From: Marivita sp046592965
Lineage (GTDB): Bacteria; Pseudomonadota; Alphaproteobacteria; Rhodobacterales; Rhodobacteraceae
Assembly (NCBI RefSeq): GCF_046592965.1
Contig: NZ_JBISBV010000003.1
Location: 1-64,000 of the forward strand
Reading direction: 5' to 3'
Length of the DNA stretch: 64,000 nt
In this document: piece by piece, positions 40,125-49,233 of the stretch
How positions within the stretch are numbered: position 1 is the first letter of the stretch
Layout of the letters: each line of letters starts with the position of its first letter
The notes under the pieces: generated by a model
What the model was told of the DNA's origin: nothing
Database searches by the model: none
The model's input: the letters and a program-made list of their open reading frames with translations, nothing else
Program-made: the position numbers and the translations under genes

Positions 40125-41258
40125 ATGCGCAATTTCGGGACTATCTCGGCACACATGAACCCACCCGTATTCATCGGCGCGCGCATCTATCGCGGATCAA
40201 GCTATGGCGCGCGGCATCCGCTGTCGATCCCGCGTGTCCCAACGGTCACCGATATCTGCCGCGCGCTTGGCTGGTTGGAGCCCGATCGCTACCGCACCAG
40301 CCCCTGTGCCAAACCCGCCGCTTTGCTTGGCTTTCACAGCGCCGACTACATCGCGGCGCTGCTCAAGGCCGAGGACACGCAGGCCGCTGATCCGGAGTTC
40401 GGGCTTGGCACCCTGTCAAACCCGGTGTTCGCAGAAGTCTATCGCCGCCCGGCCACGGCCACCGGTGGTGGGCTGTTGGCGGCGGATCTGGTGCGTCATG
40501 GCGGCGTTGTCTACAACCCCGGCGGCGGCACGCATCATGGGATGCCCGACCGCGCGAACGGGTTTTGCTATATCAACGAGCCGGTGCTGACGATCCAGCA
40601 ATTGCAGGCGATGGGGCTGACGCGCATCGCCTATGTCGATATCGACGCGCATCATTGTGACGGTGTGGCGGTGGCGTTTCACGGCTCGACCGACGTGCGG
40701 ATGATCTCGGTGCATGAGGATCGGCGCTGGCCCTTTACCGGGCCGTTGGACGACACCGCGGGCGGGGCTGCAATCAACATCCCGGTGCCGGGCGGGTTCA
40801 ACGATACCGAGTTCGACCTGATCCTGAATGATGTGATCCTGCCTGCGGTGGCGCAGCACGCGCCTGATGCGATTTACCTGCAATGCGGCGCAGACGCCGT
40901 GTCCGAAGACCCGCTATCCCGGTTGACCCTGTCCAACCGGTGTTATCTCAGGGCCGTGCAAGCGCTGCGGCAACTCGCGCCGCGCATGATCGTTTCGGGT
41001 GGCGGTGGCTATAACCCGTGGAGCGTGGGGCGTGCATGGGCCTGCGTCTGGGCCACGATTGCCGATGAAGAGATTCCAGACCGTCTTTCGCCCGAAACCT
41101 CGCAGATACTGCGCAATCTGACCTGGGCACGAAAATCGCAACCCTCCGAAGCGATGCTGACCACGTTGCTTGATCCGCCGCGCGAGGGTCCGATCTCTGA
41201 GGCAGTGCGCGCTGGCGTTGCCGCTTTGACGACGCGGTTACGCACCGAGAGTCGGTAG
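40125..41258 (+). CDS. Histone deacetylase-superfamily zinc hydrolase
   Basis: A 377-residue AcuC/HDAC-family enzyme. It has HHGMPDRANGFCYIN (His137, His138), the zinc-binding VDIDAHHCDG (Asp174, His176), a third ligand Asp in LQCGADAVSEDPLSRL, and the catalytic-Tyr region GGGGYNPW. It could deacetylate proteins, acetylpolyamines or another acetylated amide. An AAAAGG ribosome site favours ATG 40125, although ATG 40155 also fits the family. Its 3' end overlaps chpT, which is antisense, by 21 bases. Confidence 0.88.
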   Translation: MRNFGTISAHMNPPVFIGARIYRGSSYGARHPLSIPRVPTVTDICRALGWLEPDRYRTSPCAKPAALLGFHSADYIAALLKAEDTQAADPEFGLGTLSNPVFAEVYRRPATATGGGLLAADLVRHGGVVYNPGGGTHHGMPDRANGFCYINEPVLTIQQLQAMGLTRIAYVDIDAHHCDGVAVAFHGSTDVRMISVHEDRRWPFTGPLDDTAGGAAINIPVPGGFNDTEFDLILNDVILPAVAQHAPDAIYLQCGADAVSEDPLSRLTLSNRCYLRAVQALRQLAPRMIVSGGGGYNPWSVGRAWACVWATIADEEIPDRLSPETSQILRNLTWARKSQPSEAMLTTLLDPPREGPISEAVRAGVAALTTRLRTESR

Positions 41259-41867
41259 CGCAAGGCTCAGCCGCGCTGTCTGATCTTCCCGTGTCAGAAC
41301 CGGCGCGATCCCTGCATCCGCACAAAGCTGCGCCAGAAGAGCGAATTGCACATGTGCCGGGCGCAATGGCTCGGGCGACGCGGGCGGCTTGTTGTCAAGA
41401 CGTGCCCAAAGCGCGTCGTCAATGACCACGGTGTCACCTGTCGCGGTGGCAATCAGCGCATTTTCCGCCACGGTGACTGAGATGATTCCGCCTTGCGGAA
41501 CAGCGGCCTCAAGACATAACACCTGCAAGAACCCAAGCTGCACCAGATTGCGGGCGAGAGGCTGCGAGGCTTGCCATCGGGGCACGATACGCGTCCCTGT
41601 ATAGTGGTCGATGAGGGTTTTCTCGGCTTCTGCCGCTGGCATGTCACGGGTGTCACCGGCGCTGCCAAAGGCGATGCGAAAAAACCGGATTCGCGCGGTC
41701 GCGTTGTCGCAACTTTGCTGGATCAGCGACATTTCCGGGCCTGCCGGATCGGGCGTTCCCATCGCGACCAGTTCAAGACCGTTTGAAATTGCCCCAATGG
41801 GGTTGATAAGATCATGGCAGATGCGGGAACCGATCAATGCGGCAAGGGACGGGGCATCTGGATGCAC
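41238..41867 (-). CDS. chpT: Histidine phosphotransferase ChpT
   Basis: A 209-residue protein with the phospho-accepting His18 in SRICHDLINPIGAISNGLEL, followed by a degenerate ATPase-like domain without nucleotide-binding boxes, as in Caulobacter ChpT. It relays phosphate from CckA to CtrA and CpdR. In Rhodobacterales this pathway controls motility, gene transfer agents and cell-cycle traits. CckA and CtrA are not encoded in this window. Its 3' end overlaps the deacetylase gene by 21 bases. Confidence 0.9.
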   Translation of the reverse strand: MHPDAPSLAALIGSRICHDLINPIGAISNGLELVAMGTPDPAGPEMSLIQQSCDNATARIRFFRIAFGSAGDTRDMPAAEAEKTLIDHYTGTRIVPRWQASQPLARNLVQLGFLQVLCLEAAVPQGGIISVTVAENALIATATGDTVVIDDALWARLDNKPPASPEPLRPAHVQFALLAQLCADAGIAPVLTREDQTARLSLALPTLGA

Positions 41868-41898
41868 TATATCCTCCTATTCAACACGGAGCGCGCTG

Positions 41899-42081
41899 AT
41901 GTCTGACCTGAACGGCCTTTTGGAACCCGGTTCCCTTGTGCGCCATCCCGATGCGCCCGAGTGGGGGATCGGGCAGGTCCAGTCGAATATCGGCGACCGG
42001 ATCACGGTGAACTTCCGCGAGGCAGGTAAGGTGGTGATTGATGGCTCACGGGTCAGTCTGCTTCCTGTCTTTGATGAGTAA
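41899..42081 (+). CDS. DUF3553 small protein
   Basis: A 60-residue protein beginning MSDLNGLLEPGSLVRHPDAP, with EWGIGQVQSNIGDRITVNF, the DUF3553 family pattern. It is an all-beta, SH3-like small domain, and similar modules accompany nucleic-acid helicases; no function is known for stand-alone members. It is divergent from chpT with 31 bases between starts. ATG 41899 has GGAGCG upstream. Confidence 0.85.
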   Translation: MSDLNGLLEPGSLVRHPDAPEWGIGQVQSNIGDRITVNFREAGKVVIDGSRVSLLPVFDE

Positions 42082-42212
42082 ACATCACAACCAAAGGTTG
42101 ATGAAAGGTAAATTTCAAAAGAAACTTTCGGTTTATTGGGTCAATCCGACGCCGTTGCGCGTCAGAGTGGCAGGGACTACACTGCAAACCACCCGACTAT
42201 CGCAGGCCTTCC

Positions 42213-42983
42213 ATGCTTCAGACCGCTCCGAAATTGCACGTCGCTTTGGCCCGGTCGCAAGACGATATTCGCGCCGCGCAGCGCTTGCGTTATGACGTGT
42301 TCGTCGAAGAACTTGGCGGTGACGGGCCCGGCGTCGATCACGATCGGCGGTTGGAAACCGATCCGTTTGACCGCTTTGCCGACCATCTTTTGCTGCGATA
42401 TGCGGATGGAAGCGACCAAAGCGGAGACGAGATCGTCGGAGCCTATCGCCTGATGACGCAACCGCAGGCGCAGGCGGCGGGGCAGTATTATTCGGAAGAC
42501 GAGTTTGACCTCGCCAAACTGACCGGCGGCGGTTTTCGGCTGGCCGAACTTGGCCGGTCCTGCCTGCACCGCGACCATCGCGGCGGGGCCGCGTTGATGG
42601 CGCTGTGGCAAGGTGTGGCCCGTTACATCGAAGCGCGCGGCATCACCTTGTTGTTCGGCGTTGCGAGCTTTCCCGGCACCGATCTGAAGCAATTTCACGA
42701 CGCGCTGTCCCATCTGCACCACACACATCTTGCACCTGAAGCCATCCGTGTGACGTCGCGCACCCCGCACGCGTGGTCGCCGCTGCCGCGCAGCGCGATC
42801 GATGTCAAACGCGCCATGCGCGATACGCCGGCGTTGATCAAATCCTACCTCAAGCTGGGTGGCACGATCGGGCAGGGCGTCTATGTCGATCATGCATTCA
42901 ACACCACGGATGTCTGCCTGATCCTTCCAACCCGGCGCATCAACCTAGAGCCGTTCCGGCGTACCGCCCGGCGCCTGGCATGA
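42213..42983 (+). CDS. olsB: L-ornithine N-alpha-acyltransferase OlsB
   Basis: A 256-residue GNAT-fold enzyme: AAQRLRYDVFVEELGGDGPG, GFRLAELGRSCLHRDHRGG and ALIKSYLKLGGTIGQGVYVD are the OlsB signatures. It transfers a 3-hydroxyacyl chain from ACP to ornithine, making lyso-ornithine lipid. It overlaps olsA by 4 bases (ATGA), the usual olsBA order. Ornithine lipids often rise under phosphate starvation; I see no clear Pho box in the 131 bases upstream. Confidence 0.93.
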   Translation: MLQTAPKLHVALARSQDDIRAAQRLRYDVFVEELGGDGPGVDHDRRLETDPFDRFADHLLLRYADGSDQSGDEIVGAYRLMTQPQAQAAGQYYSEDEFDLAKLTGGGFRLAELGRSCLHRDHRGGAALMALWQGVARYIEARGITLLFGVASFPGTDLKQFHDALSHLHHTHLAPEAIRVTSRTPHAWSPLPRSAIDVKRAMRDTPALIKSYLKLGGTIGQGVYVDHAFNTTDVCLILPTRRINLEPFRRTARRLA

Positions 42984-43807
42984 ACCCTACATGGGACAGC
43001 GCCGAGCCGCCTGAAAGTCATCATGTCACGGGATGGGAATGGTTTCGCGTTGCGTGGCGCGGCGGTTTGCTCGGGGCCGTTGTGTTCGGCGGCTTGCTGC
43101 TCTTGCTGATGATACGGCTTTTTGAACGGCCGATTTGCGGGCTCGACCGTCCGGTGACGCCCTATATCACGCAGGCGGTCTGCCGGAGCGCGTTTGTCAT
43201 TCTGCGTCTGCCGCTGACAGCGCGCGGCCCGCGCATGAAGGTGCCCGGAGCGGTGGTTGCCAATCATGGCTCGTGGCTCGATATCTTCGCGCTCAACGCG
43301 CGCAAGAACGTCTATTTCGTCTCAAAGTCCGAAGTTGCCGGTTGGCCCGGCATCGGCTGGCTGGCGCGGGCGACGGGAACGGTTTTCATCCGCCGGGACC
43401 GTCGCGATGCAAAACACCAGATGGACGTTTTCGAACTCCGGCTTCGTCACGGTCACCGTCTCTTGTTCTTCCCCGAAGGCACCTCGACCGACACGCGGCG
43501 GGTCTTGCCGTTCAAGCCGACGCTCTTTGCCGCCTTCTTTTCCGACAGCCTGATCCACGACATGCAGATCCAGCCCGTGACGGTGATCTATCACGCGCCG
43601 GACGGCAAAGACCCGCGCTTTTACGGATGGTGGGGCGACATGGCGTTTGGCCCCCATCTGCTTAGTGTGTTGGCGCAAAAGCGGCAGGGGAAGGTCGAAC
43701 TGGTCTACCACGCGCCCGTACAGGTTGATGATTTCGCCAACCGCAAATCGCTTGCACGCCACCTGGAAGAACAGGTGCGGTCTGCGCACGGTCGGCATCT
43801 CGATTGA
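42980..43807 (+). CDS. olsA: Lyso-ornithine lipid O-acyltransferase OlsA (PlsC family)
   Basis: ATG 42980 overlaps the olsB stop and gives 275 residues. An N-terminal membrane helix (about 30-50) precedes the PlsC domain with NHGSWLDIFAL (the Hx4D catalytic motif, near 94) and FPEGTSTDTRRVLPFKPTLF. It acylates lyso-ornithine lipid, completing ornithine lipid. Its last 146 bases overlap the antisense membrane-protein gene. Confidence 0.93.
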   Translation: MNPTWDSAEPPESHHVTGWEWFRVAWRGGLLGAVVFGGLLLLLMIRLFERPICGLDRPVTPYITQAVCRSAFVILRLPLTARGPRMKVPGAVVANHGSWLDIFALNARKNVYFVSKSEVAGWPGIGWLARATGTVFIRRDRRDAKHQMDVFELRLRHGHRLLFFPEGTSTDTRRVLPFKPTLFAAFFSDSLIHDMQIQPVTVIYHAPDGKDPRFYGWWGDMAFGPHLLSVLAQKRQGKVELVYHAPVQVDDFANRKSLARHLEEQVRSAHGRHLD

Positions 43808-44105
43808 TCGGCACGGCGGGTATCCGCGTTCTGACCCGCCTCGTCGTCTGGCGGCACAATCCGACAATCCCGAAGATAATGAACCCGACCTGGATCAGGA
43901 AAGCGCCGAGGTTGAACGCGCCGACGAGGCTGATCAGAACCAGACAGGCGGCGATGATCTTGCTGCCAGAGTAAATCGCTCCGTTGCCGCAAGCGCGCCC
44001 GGATTGCACGAGTGCAAATCCGCCGACATAGATAAACGATCCGATGACGCCACAAATCTGTAGCACATCGGGATGCTGGCGGAGATTGTCCAATAGAGCC
44101 GACAT
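43662..44105 (-). CDS. CBU_0592-like membrane protein with an antisense-overlapping tail
   Basis: ATG 44105 with SD GGAGG (rc of 44111-44115) opens a 147-residue frame. Residues about 12-82 form three hydrophobic helices (ICGVIGSFIYVGGFALVQSG, SKIIAACLVLISLVGAFNL, AFLIQVGFIIFGIVGL), matching the small CBU_0592-like membrane domain. The remaining 65 residues are Arg/Pro-rich, lie antisense to the olsA 3' end and do not look like a domain. Family members usually end near residue 80-100, so a lost stop codon or a sequencing frameshift near 43840 is possible. Confidence 0.65.
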   Translation of the reverse strand: MSALLDNLRQHPDVLQICGVIGSFIYVGGFALVQSGRACGNGAIYSGSKIIAACLVLISLVGAFNLGAFLIQVGFIIFGIVGLCRQTTRRVRTRIPAVPINRDADRAQTAPVLPGGVQAICGWRNHQPVRARGRPVRPSPAAFAPTH

Positions 44106-44124
44106 ACATGCCTCCGATAAATTT

Positions 44125-44156
44125 GCCCGACCACCCAGAGAAACGGATGGTCGGGC
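44125..44156 (-). promoter_or_regulatory. Leader hairpin of the CBU_0592-like gene
   Basis: GCCCGACCA (44125-44133) pairs with TGGTCGGGC (44148-44156), with two further pairs past one mismatch. It ends 10 bases from the GGAGG ribosome site. It could terminate upstream transcription or affect translation, although no strong U-tract follows. Confidence 0.5.
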
Positions 44157-44454
44157 TCTCGTGCTGAAATATGCATCGGCAAGGGATGAGGGCCGTTGCC
44201 GACACGAACTTGGAAAAGGGCTTTATCAAATCTTCATCGTTACAAATGCCACGGTTCACGTCTGAATTTTATCGAACCAACCGACCGGGAGAACGAAATC
44301 GGTTGTTTTCCCAGTAGCCAACACTCCCTTCCCAGTCTTCCTGCACTTGACGCTGCGTTAAGCGCATTTAAGAATTAGCATAGGCATGGCTTGATCGTGC
44401 GTGAAAATGGTGTGAATTCCGCGCACCATTGATGTCGCGGGTGCTAATCTGCGC

Positions 44455-44487
44455 AAAGGAAAACGGCGCAGGCTCGTGCCCACGCCG
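44455..44487 (-). terminator. Intrinsic terminator of gyrA
   Basis: CGGCGCAGGC (44464-44473) pairs with GCCCACGCCG (44478-44487) with two G-U pairs and a 4-base loop. On the minus strand it is followed by TTTTCCTTT, 44 bases after the gyrA stop. Confidence 0.72.
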
Positions 44488-44530
44488 ATTGATTTTCGAG
44501 ATATTTCAGCGCCTTGGAGCGCAATCTTCT

Positions 44531-47263
44531 CTATTCCTCCACGTCGCCCGCGTCTTCGTCGCCTTGCTCGGCGATCCAGGCAACCGACACGACTTCTTCG
44601 TCTTTGCCGGTGTTGAAGACCTTGACGCCACCCGCGCTGCGCGAGCGGAAGGAAATCCCCTCGACCGGTACGCGAATGGACTGGCCCCTCGACGTTGCCA
44701 GCATGATCTGGTCATCCATCTCGACCGGGAACGACGCCACGATCGCACCGCCGCGCATGGCCTTGTCGATCGCCTGAACCCCCTGACCGCCGCGTCCACG
44801 CACCGGGTAGTCGTGCGAGGACGACAGCTTGCCCGCGCCTTGGGCCGTGATGGTCAGGATCAGATTTTCCGCCGCCGACATCTCTGCATAGCGCGCCTGA
44901 GTGATCTCGCCAGGAACGGCGTCTTCGTCGTCGACCTCTCCATCATCAACCAGACCGGCCACGGCGCGGCGCATCTTGAGGTAAGCGGCACGTTCCGCCG
45001 GATCGGCCTCGAAGTGGCGGATGATCGACATGCTGACCACGCGGTCACCATTGTTGAGACGGATACCCCGCACGCCGGTCGATTTGCGGCCTTTGAACAC
45101 ACGCACGGCGGTGGTCGGGAAGCGAATGGCGCGGCCGGAATCGGTGACGAGCATCACGTCGTCATCCTCCGAGGCGATCCGTGCGTTCACCAGTTCCACA
45201 CCCTCGGGCAGATCCATCGCGATCTTGCCGTTGCGCATCACGTTGGTGAAATCCGACAGAGCGTTGCGTCGCACATCGCCGGCGCTGGTGGCGAACACGA
45301 TCTGAAGATCGGCCCAATCCTCCTCGTCCCGGTCCACCGGCATGATGGCGGCAATGGACACGCCCGTCGGGATCGGCAGGATATTCACGATCGCCTTGCC
45401 CTTGGACGTGCGCCCCCCTTGCGGCAGGCGCCATGTCTTGAGCTTGTAGACCATGCCTTCGGTTGTGAAGAACAACAGTTGCGTGTGGGTGTTGGCCACG
45501 AACAGACGCGTCACCACGTCGTCATCCTTGGTCGACATGCCCGACAGCCCCTTGCCGCCACGCTTTTGCGCCCGGAAATCCGCCAGCGGGGTCCGTTTGA
45601 TATAGCCCGATTGCGTGACCGTGACGACCATGTCTTCGCGTTCGATCAGGTCTTCGTCTTCCATGTCGCCGGACCAGTCGACGATCTCGGTGCGGCGCGG
45701 GACCGCAAACAATTCGCGTACTTCGCGCAGTTCGTCGCCGATGATCGCCATGATCCGGTCGCGGGAGCCGAGAATTTCGAGATATTCCCGGATCTTGCCG
45801 GCCAGCTCTTCCAGTTCGTCGGTGACTTCCTTGACGCCGATCTGGGTCAGGCGCTGAAGGCGCAGTTCAAGGATCGCACGGGCCTGTGCTTCGGACAGGT
45901 TATAGGTGCCATCCTCATTCGCCGTGTGGGTCGGATCGTCGATCAGCGCGATGTAGGGCAGGATATCTTCCGCCGGCCAACGGCGCGTCATCAGGCGCTC
46001 GCGTGCCTCGGACGCATCGGCAGAGGACCGGATGGTCGCAACCACCTCGTCGATATTGGTGACGGCGACAGCCAGCCCGCACAGGATATGGCTGCGTTCG
46101 CGCGCCTTGCGCAGCAGGTGGGCGGTGCGGCGGGCAACCACGTCCTCGCGGAAATCAATGAACGATGTCAGGAACTTGCGCAACGTCAATTGTTCCGGTC
46201 GCCCGCCATTGAGCGCCAGCATGTTACAGCCGAAATAGACCTGCATCGGGGTAAAGCGGTACAGTTGGTTCAGCACCACCTCGGCGGTGGCGTCGCGCTT
46301 GAGCTCGATCACCACACGCACGCCGTTGCGGTCGGATTCGTCCTGAACGTGGGAAATGCCCTCGATCCGCTTTTCGCGGGACGCTTCGGCGATCCGCTCG
46401 ATCATGGTGGACTTGTTCACCTGATAGGGAATCTCGTCGATGACGATGGCCCAGCGATCCTTGCGGATCTCCTCAACCCGCGTCTTGGAGCGAATGATCA
46501 CGCTGCCGCGCCCCTCGAGATAGGCTTTGCGCGCACCGGATCGCCCCAGCATGATGCCGCCGGTCGGAAAGTCGGGGCCGGGGATGTACTCGATCAACTG
46601 TTCCGAACTCAGATCAGGCTCGTCAATCAGCGCGAGCGTGGCATCGACCACTTCGCCAAGGTTATGCGGCGGAATGTTGGTGGCCATGCCCACGGCAATA
46701 CCGCCCGCACCATTGACCAGCATGTTCGGAAAGCGCGCGGGCAGGACTGTCGGTTCGCGGTCCTTGCCGTCGTAATTGTCCTGGAAATCAACCGTTTCCT
46801 TGTCGATATCCGCCAGAAGATAGGCCGCAGGCTTGTCCATCCGCACTTCGGTATAGCGCATTGCGGCCGGGTTATCGCCATCCATCGAGCCGAAGTTGCC
46901 CTGACCATCAAGCAGCGGCAGTGACATGGAGAAATCCTGCGCCATCCGCACCAGCGCATCATAGATCGCAGAGTCGCCATGCGGGTGGTATTTACCCATC
47001 ACATCGCCGACGGGCCGCGCCGACTTGCGGTAGGGCTTGTCGTGTCCGTTGTTGCTTTCGTGCATCGCATAAAGGATGCGGCGGTGCACCGGTTTCAGCC
47101 CGTCCCGCAGATCGGGAATCGCGCGGGAAACGATCACGCTCATCGCGTAATCGAGATAGGAGGATTTCATCTCCTCGGTGATCGACACCTGCGGACCGTG
47201 GTATTTGGGACGCTCGGGCGGCATATCTTCAGTGTTTTCAGGGATGTCTGGCGTGTCGCTCAC
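44531..47263 (-). CDS. gyrA: DNA gyrase subunit A
   Basis: A 910-residue type II topoisomerase subunit. The breakage-reunion domain carries catalytic Tyr137 (AAMRYTEVRM) and the quinolone region KYHPHGDSAIYDALVRMAQD with Ser98 and Asp102, the usual quinolone-sensitive residues. The C-terminal beta-pinwheel holds the GyrA-box QKRGGKG and ends in an acidic tail (EEQGDEDAGDVEE). It introduces negative supercoils together with GyrB, not encoded here. Some members are annotated ParC, but the GyrA-box supports GyrA. Confidence 0.96.
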   Translation of the reverse strand: MSDTPDIPENTEDMPPERPKYHGPQVSITEEMKSSYLDYAMSVIVSRAIPDLRDGLKPVHRRILYAMHESNNGHDKPYRKSARPVGDVMGKYHPHGDSAIYDALVRMAQDFSMSLPLLDGQGNFGSMDGDNPAAMRYTEVRMDKPAAYLLADIDKETVDFQDNYDGKDREPTVLPARFPNMLVNGAGGIAVGMATNIPPHNLGEVVDATLALIDEPDLSSEQLIEYIPGPDFPTGGIMLGRSGARKAYLEGRGSVIIRSKTRVEEIRKDRWAIVIDEIPYQVNKSTMIERIAEASREKRIEGISHVQDESDRNGVRVVIELKRDATAEVVLNQLYRFTPMQVYFGCNMLALNGGRPEQLTLRKFLTSFIDFREDVVARRTAHLLRKARERSHILCGLAVAVTNIDEVVATIRSSADASEARERLMTRRWPAEDILPYIALIDDPTHTANEDGTYNLSEAQARAILELRLQRLTQIGVKEVTDELEELAGKIREYLEILGSRDRIMAIIGDELREVRELFAVPRRTEIVDWSGDMEDEDLIEREDMVVTVTQSGYIKRTPLADFRAQKRGGKGLSGMSTKDDDVVTRLFVANTHTQLLFFTTEGMVYKLKTWRLPQGGRTSKGKAIVNILPIPTGVSIAAIMPVDRDEEDWADLQIVFATSAGDVRRNALSDFTNVMRNGKIAMDLPEGVELVNARIASEDDDVMLVTDSGRAIRFPTTAVRVFKGRKSTGVRGIRLNNGDRVVSMSIIRHFEADPAERAAYLKMRRAVAGLVDDGEVDDEDAVPGEITQARYAEMSAAENLILTITAQGAGKLSSSHDYPVRGRGGQGVQAIDKAMRGGAIVASFPVEMDDQIMLATSRGQSIRVPVEGISFRSRSAGGVKVFNTGKDEEVVSVAWIAEQGDEDAGDVEE

Positions 47264-47306
47264 GTGGATGACCTGCTGTCTGCTGAACTATATTTTGTTG
47301 TTGAAA

Positions 47307-47330
47307 CCTATATCAGAGACAGTATATAGG
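47307..47330. promoter_or_regulatory. Dyad CCTATAT-N10-ATATAGG upstream of gyrA
   Basis: Perfect 7-bp arms at 47307-47313 and 47324-47330 in the 204-base gap between divergent gyrA and usg, 44 bases upstream of the gyrA start. It may overlap the gyrA -10 region or be an operator. The rest of the gap shows no gene. Confidence 0.5.
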
Positions 47331-47467
47331 CCGCAATCCGATTGGCTGAATAAAGCGCAGTCCGGTTTTGGCACTCGTCTCAAGATGTGGCTAACAACTT
47401 GTTTTTATTGAAAAGTAAGAAAGTCGTGGCAGACTTGATCACACAATAAAAAATCTACGAGGTTGGC

Positions 47468-47740
47468 ATGGCACAGATGAGCGAAACGGAAATGATGCTG
47501 AAGGGCTACGGCCTGACGACGGCGCAGCTGTATTACCGGATGCCCGATTACCGGAACGTCCTGAACACCTTTGTCTGGCAGGACTACGACATCGCCCCCG
47601 ATCATACCAAGCTGTTCGGGTTCATCGAATTCTGGCAGGACGAGATCGAGGGTCCGTTGCATTCGGTGCAATTCACCCACCGCAAGATGATTTCGCCCGG
47701 TGAATGGCGGCAGGTGGTGGGTGAATTCACCTATCACTGA
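47468..47740 (+). CDS. usg: Usg family protein
   Basis: A 90-residue protein matching the Usg family first named next to trpF in Caulobacter: GYGLTTAQLYYRMPDYRNVL, QDYDIAPDHTKLFGFIEFW and HRKMISPGEWR. The function is unknown. ATG 47468 has GAGG 5 bases upstream. It is read divergently from gyrA and convergently to the M32 peptidase gene. No trp gene is nearby, unlike in Caulobacter. Confidence 0.9.
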   Translation: MAQMSETEMMLKGYGLTTAQLYYRMPDYRNVLNTFVWQDYDIAPDHTKLFGFIEFWQDEIEGPLHSVQFTHRKMISPGEWRQVVGEFTYH

Positions 47741-47760
47741 TCGATAAAAAGCGCGGCGCC

Positions 47761-49233
47761 TTACAGGGCGTAGATCGCTCCGAACTTGGTTTCGAGATAC
47801 GCCAGCAACGGCCCTTCATCGGGTGCAAACCCGCAGGCGCGCTCGATCGTGTCGCGCGGCTCGTATAGGCCGCCGTGGCGTTGCAGATTGTCGCGCAACC
47901 ATCCCGTGGCGGCAGTGGTGTCGCCAGACGCCAGTTGCGCATCCAGTTCCGGCACCGCTTCTCGCAGCGTCTGGTGCAGACAGCCCGCATAGACGTTGCC
48001 CAGCGTATAGGTGGCGAAATACCCGAACAGCCCCTCCGCCCAATGCACGTCCTGCAACACGCCATTCGACGGTTTGTCCACCCTGTAGCCGAAATCGGCC
48101 TCGAACCGGGTGTTCCACGCCTCTTCCAGATCGGCCACATCCAGCGTGCCGTCGATCAGCTTGCGCTCCAGGTCAAAGCGCAACAGCACGTGCAGGTTAT
48201 ACTGAACTTCATCCGCTTCGGTGCGGATATAGCCTTTGTGCACACGATTGACTGTGCCGTAAAACGCGTCCGGATCGTCGATGCCGAAATCGCCGAACGC
48301 GTCGCGCATCTGCACATGCAACCAGCCGTTAAACGCGCGCGAGCGGCCAAGCTGGTTCTCGTAAATCCGGCTCTGGCTTTCATGCACTCCCATCGACACA
48401 CCGCGCCCCAGTGGCGTCAGAAGATAAGCCTGGTCAATATTCTGCTCATAGGCGGCATGGCCGACCTCGTGGATGGTGGAGTAAAGGCAGTTGAACGGAT
48501 CGGTCGGACTGGTGCGCGTGGTGATGCGCACATCATTGCCACTTCCGGCGCTGAACGGATGCACTGCCTTGTCGACGCGGCCCCGGCTCATGTCATAGCC
48601 GTAGAGCTTGGCAATGAGGCGCGTCAGCTTCATCTGCGCGGCCTCGTCAAACGTGCCGGTCAACGCGGCTGGTGACGAAGCGCCCAGGATCTTGTCGCGC
48701 AACGCCACCAATCGCGGACGCAACGCGCCGAACATCGCATCAAGCCCGTCTGCCGTCGCGCCGGGTTCGTAATCCTGCAACAGCGCGTCATAGGCATCTC
48801 CGCCATTGGCCAGCGCCTGTCCCTCCTGCCGGCGCAGGTCGAGCACCCGTTCCAGCGTCGGGGCGAAGGCTGCGAAATCGTCATTCGCGCGCGCTTCGGC
48901 CCAGATACCCTGCGCCACCGACGTCGTGCGCGCCAACTCGGCGGCAAGGTCGGCCGGTACTTTCGACGCACGCTCGAAACTGCGCCGGATGTGGCGCAGA
49001 TTGGCCTTGGCCTCCGCGCCCTTGGGCTTGGCCGCGTCCAGCCAGTCGCCAATGCGCGGGTCCATCCGGCGGGCGTGCAGCACGGCTTCGATGGCGCCCA
49101 TCTCTTCGCTCCGTTGCGCCGCCGCGCCGCGCGGCATCACGGTTTCCTGGTCCCAGCCCAACCGTCCGGCGATCTGGCCAAGCGCTTCTGTCTCGCGCGT
49201 GAAGGCCATCAAATCGTCATAGGCACGGCTCAT
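47761..49233 (-). CDS. M32 family metallocarboxypeptidase (Taq type)
   Basis: ATG 49233 gives MSRAYDDLMAFTRETEAL and a 490-residue protein, the normal M32 size. The zinc motif HEVGHAAYEQN, GVHESQSRIYENQLGRS and the LHVLLRFDLERKL segment are diagnostic. It removes C-terminal residues from peptides in the cytosol. Its ATG overlaps the ctaA stop by 4 bases (ATGA), so it is the downstream gene of that pair. Confidence 0.94.
   Translation of the reverse strand: MSRAYDDLMAFTRETEALGQIAGRLGWDQETVMPRGAAAQRSEEMGAIEAVLHARRMDPRIGDWLDAAKPKGAEAKANLRHIRRSFERASKVPADLAAELARTTSVAQGIWAEARANDDFAAFAPTLERVLDLRRQEGQALANGGDAYDALLQDYEPGATADGLDAMFGALRPRLVALRDKILGASSPAALTGTFDEAAQMKLTRLIAKLYGYDMSRGRVDKAVHPFSAGSGNDVRITTRTSPTDPFNCLYSTIHEVGHAAYEQNIDQAYLLTPLGRGVSMGVHESQSRIYENQLGRSRAFNGWLHVQMRDAFGDFGIDDPDAFYGTVNRVHKGYIRTEADEVQYNLHVLLRFDLERKLIDGTLDVADLEEAWNTRFEADFGYRVDKPSNGVLQDVHWAEGLFGYFATYTLGNVYAGCLHQTLREAVPELDAQLASGDTTAATGWLRDNLQRHGGLYEPRDTIERACGFAPDEGPLLAYLETKFGAIYAL

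Larger units (their letters stand above)
44106..44530. other. 425-base gene-free region between gyrA and the CBU_0592-like gene
   Basis: No credible gene is visible on either strand. It holds the gyrA terminator (44455-44487) and a hairpin (44125-44156) just upstream of the membrane-protein gene. The stretch 44220-44440 is comparatively AT-rich and contains nothing else I can identify. Confidence 0.6.

Noticed and set aside
44429..46924. Long open frame antisense to gyrA
   Set aside because: Shadow of gyrA; no recognisable domain and no ribosome site.
46943..47000. Possible quinolone-resistance changes in gyrA
   Set aside because: Ser98 and Asp102 are the usual sensitive residues.
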